The translations under genes were made by a program, and so were the position numbers. Below the pieces are notes generated by a model. It did no database searches, was not told the origin of the DNA, and saw only the letters and a program-made list of their open reading frames with translations. A stretch of DNA of 64,000 nucleotides from Zanthoxylum bungeanum (Eukaryota; Streptophyta; Magnoliopsida; Sapindales; Rutaceae): contig SKCR01038157.1 in assembly GCA_019454045.1 (NCBI GenBank), positions 372,001-436,000 of the forward strand, written 5' to 3'. Shown here in pieces: positions 62,415 through 64,000 of this stretch (within the stretch, counting starts at the first letter, position 1; the number at the start of each line of letters is the position of its first letter).

Positions 62415-64000
62415 TTAGGCCTTGGAGTCCTTTCTCCAAGAAAATCCACTTCCAGAAAGAAGCTTTGATAAAAAACCTTGGCTGTTCTTGTCATTGTCCT
62501 TGTCAATTGAGTTGTGTAAGTTACTTATCAGAGACCATTGTGTGCTAAAATCTGGACTAAAACCACTCTGTTGCATTACTTGCATAAGCTCAGATGCCTT
62601 CCCGAGATTGTTTTCAAGGGAATGCCTGTTCACTACAGACAAGTACATCTCCCGGGTCGGAGTTTCGCCTAAAGGAACCATAGAAACCAACAGACTTTCT
62701 GCTTCAGCAGTTCGCCCTTCCTGGCATAACTTCTGAACAAGCAAGTCCCATGTGTTCATACTTGGCTTCAGATCCCTAGCCAACATCTCAGCATGGAAAT
62801 CCAGAGCTTGGTCCAGCTTATTACATGTACAGAAACCATGAATTATAGAATCGTAACTGGCAGAATTTGGGATGCTTCCTTTCTTCAACATTATATTCAA
62901 CAGTTCAACCGCCTTGTTTAGTCTTCCGTACCAACAAAACTGCTTAATTAGATTATCGTAGTTGATAGTGTCAGGGATTAAATCTTTATCTACAATCTCA
63001 TCCAAAAAACGTTCTGCTTCCTGAACCCTACCGTGAGAAAGAAGCCCCTCAGCAATTGCATTTTGAACAATTGAATCGTGAACCCGGCTTTCTAGTCTCA
63101 TTTCTTGACTCAACTCCAAAGCTTTCCCAAGTTCACCAACTTCACACAGGCAGCTTATAACTGATCTCAAGTTGCGATTGCTCGGTATAAATCCCTTCAA
63201 AATCATAGTAGAAAGGTAGTGTACAGAACTTGAAACATCTTTACGCTTCGAAAATCCGTATACTAGAAAATTGTAAGTGTCTTCATCAAGTATCGATTCA
63301 TTCCCTAGTAACTCATTTAAAACTTTATTCACGTGAAAATTGTTCCCAGACAACATAAGATAAAAGACCAAGACATTAAAGATGATGGGATTATGAGACT
63401 TGCTTTGTCCAAGCATCAACTCTTTCAGGTTAAATGCCCAAGGGACTCTACCCGCTATACACATACAGCGTACCAAATTCCGATAATTTGAGATTGAGAG
63501 GCTTAAACCTTTTCTTATCATGGAAGCAAGTAGTTCCCTGACTGTCTTCAAGTTACTACCTTGGCAATGCCCTTGAATCAGATTGTTATAAACTTCATCT
63601 TCACAAAGCAAACCCTTGTACACCATATCCTTAAACACCTTAGATGCTTCTTCAACCTTCCCTGTCATACAAAATCCTTTTACGAAGGCACTGTGGAAAG
63701 AAGATGATAACAAAGGTTGGTCCTTCAAGCTAATCTCTCTTAATGCAACAGCTTCTTCAAGTCTATTAGCTCTGAACAGCTGTGGAATTAATGAAACAGA
63801 AACATCTGAGCAGGGGATCATGTTCTTAGCCAGCATAGAGTCCAACATTTTAAATGCAACTAAATTTTTTTTCTCCTTACATAACCCTCTTATAAGATGG
63901 CTATAAGTTATTTGATCCAAGTAGCAGTCCTGCTGTAAAAGTTCTTCCACCAGTGCATGTGCCGTGCTGGAGAATCCTGTTACACAAAGCTTTTCAAGGA
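62415..64000 (-). CDS. P-class pentatricopeptide repeat protein, 3' part (At5g15280-like)
   Basis: The minus-strand frame is open from the right edge to the stop near 62415 (about 528 codons visible). Upstream codons (LEKLCVTGFSSTAHALVEEL) continue the frame beyond position 63950, where the codon is GTG, so the start lies outside the window. The sequence is a chain of 35-residue P-type PPR motifs (ITYSHLIRGLCKEKKNLVAF, VYNNLIQGHCQGSNLKTVRE, INYDNLIKQFCWYGRLNKAV, ASYDSIIHGFCTCNKLDQAL, NTWDLLVQKLCQEGRTAEAE). It lacks an E or DYW domain and ends with FLSKLLSGSGFSWRKD. The ending resembles the long mitochondrial PPR At5g15280; the assignment is tentative. P-class proteins usually stabilise, process or splice organellar RNA. 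Confidence 0.88.
   Translation of the reverse strand, partial: LEKLCVTGFSSTAHALVEELLQQDCYLDQITYSHLIRGLCKEKKNLVAFKMLDSMLAKNMIPCSDVSVSLIPQLFRANRLEEAVALREISLKDQPLLSSSFHSAFVKGFCMTGKVEEASKVFKDMVYKGLLCEDEVYNNLIQGHCQGSNLKTVRELLASMIRKGLSLSISNYRNLVRCMCIAGRVPWAFNLKELMLGQSKSHNPIIFNVLVFYLMLSGNNFHVNKVLNELLGNESILDEDTYNFLVYGFSKRKDVSSSVHYLSTMILKGFIPSNRNLRSVISCLCEVGELGKALELSQEMRLESRVHDSIVQNAIAEGLLSHGRVQEAERFLDEIVDKDLIPDTINYDNLIKQFCWYGRLNKAVELLNIMLKKGSIPNSASYDSIIHGFCTCNKLDQALDFHAEMLARDLKPSMNTWDLLVQKLCQEGRTAEAESLLVSMVPLGETPTREMYLSVVNRHSLENNLGKASELMQVMQQSGFSPDFSTQWSLISNLHNSIDKDNDKNSQGFLSKLLSGSGFSWRKDSKA

Noticed and set aside
63950..63950. Apparent protein start of the right-hand PPR frame
   Set aside because: The codon is GTG and the frame stays open to the window edge, so the true start is outside.

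Overview
The window is a gene-poor, transposon-rich piece of a flowering-plant nuclear chromosome, most likely a eudicot. This follows from introns with plant consensus ends, AT-rich intergenic DNA and plant-only gene families (EID1-like F-box, MUB ubiquitin-fold, SnRK1 alpha, NAC, PPR, CC-NLR), and from Ty1/copia, Ty3/gypsy, MITE and SINE insertions. No species is assigned.

Layout, left to right. 1-3574: the 3' part of a Ty1/copia retrotransposon (protease to RNase H, broken by frameshifts) with its 299-bp LTR. 5285-6031 (+): an EDL3-type F-box gene with an ABRE upstream and a 5'-UTR intron. 6492-15084: nested transposon debris, namely a hAT MITE, a gypsy remnant, a Mutator-like MITE partly duplicated in tandem, and a CACTA element holding a solo LTR. 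15.85-16.48 kb (-): a CC-NLR resistance-gene relic. 17696-19238 (-): a three-exon MUB gene. 22302-24311 (-): an intronless PLS-class PPR gene. 25540-33880 (-): a BAG8-like co-chaperone gene split by a 6.9-kb copia element with a TACAC target duplication, and also carrying a stop codon just before the insertion. 35998-41420 (+): a ten-exon SnRK1 alpha (KIN10) gene with a one-base deletion in exon 7. 41.9-46.6 kb: LTR-like, SINE, CACTA and MITE insertions plus an inverted copy of part of the KIN10 leader intron. 48128-49351 (-): a three-exon NAC100-type factor with a miR164 site. 50.1-50.7 kb: a copia gag relic. 51199-56947: a complete non-autonomous gypsy element carrying gag only. 57555-60737: a MITE and a second solo LTR. 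62415-64000 (-): the 3' part of a P-class PPR gene running off the right edge.

The host genes form no cluster or operon, as expected in a plant. Several belong to energy and stress signalling (KIN10, EDL3, BAG8-like, NAC), but their proximity need not mean anything. BAG8-like and KIN10 are head-to-head and share an upstream region of about 1 kb containing G-box/ABRE motifs.

No wholly new biological system was recognised. The strongest points for follow-up are the KIN10 frameshift, which an in-exon 3' splice site could rescue, the disrupted BAG8-like gene, the gag-only retrotransposon, and the duplicated hairpin element. Several frame breaks are one-base homopolymer changes, so consensus sequence error must be excluded first.
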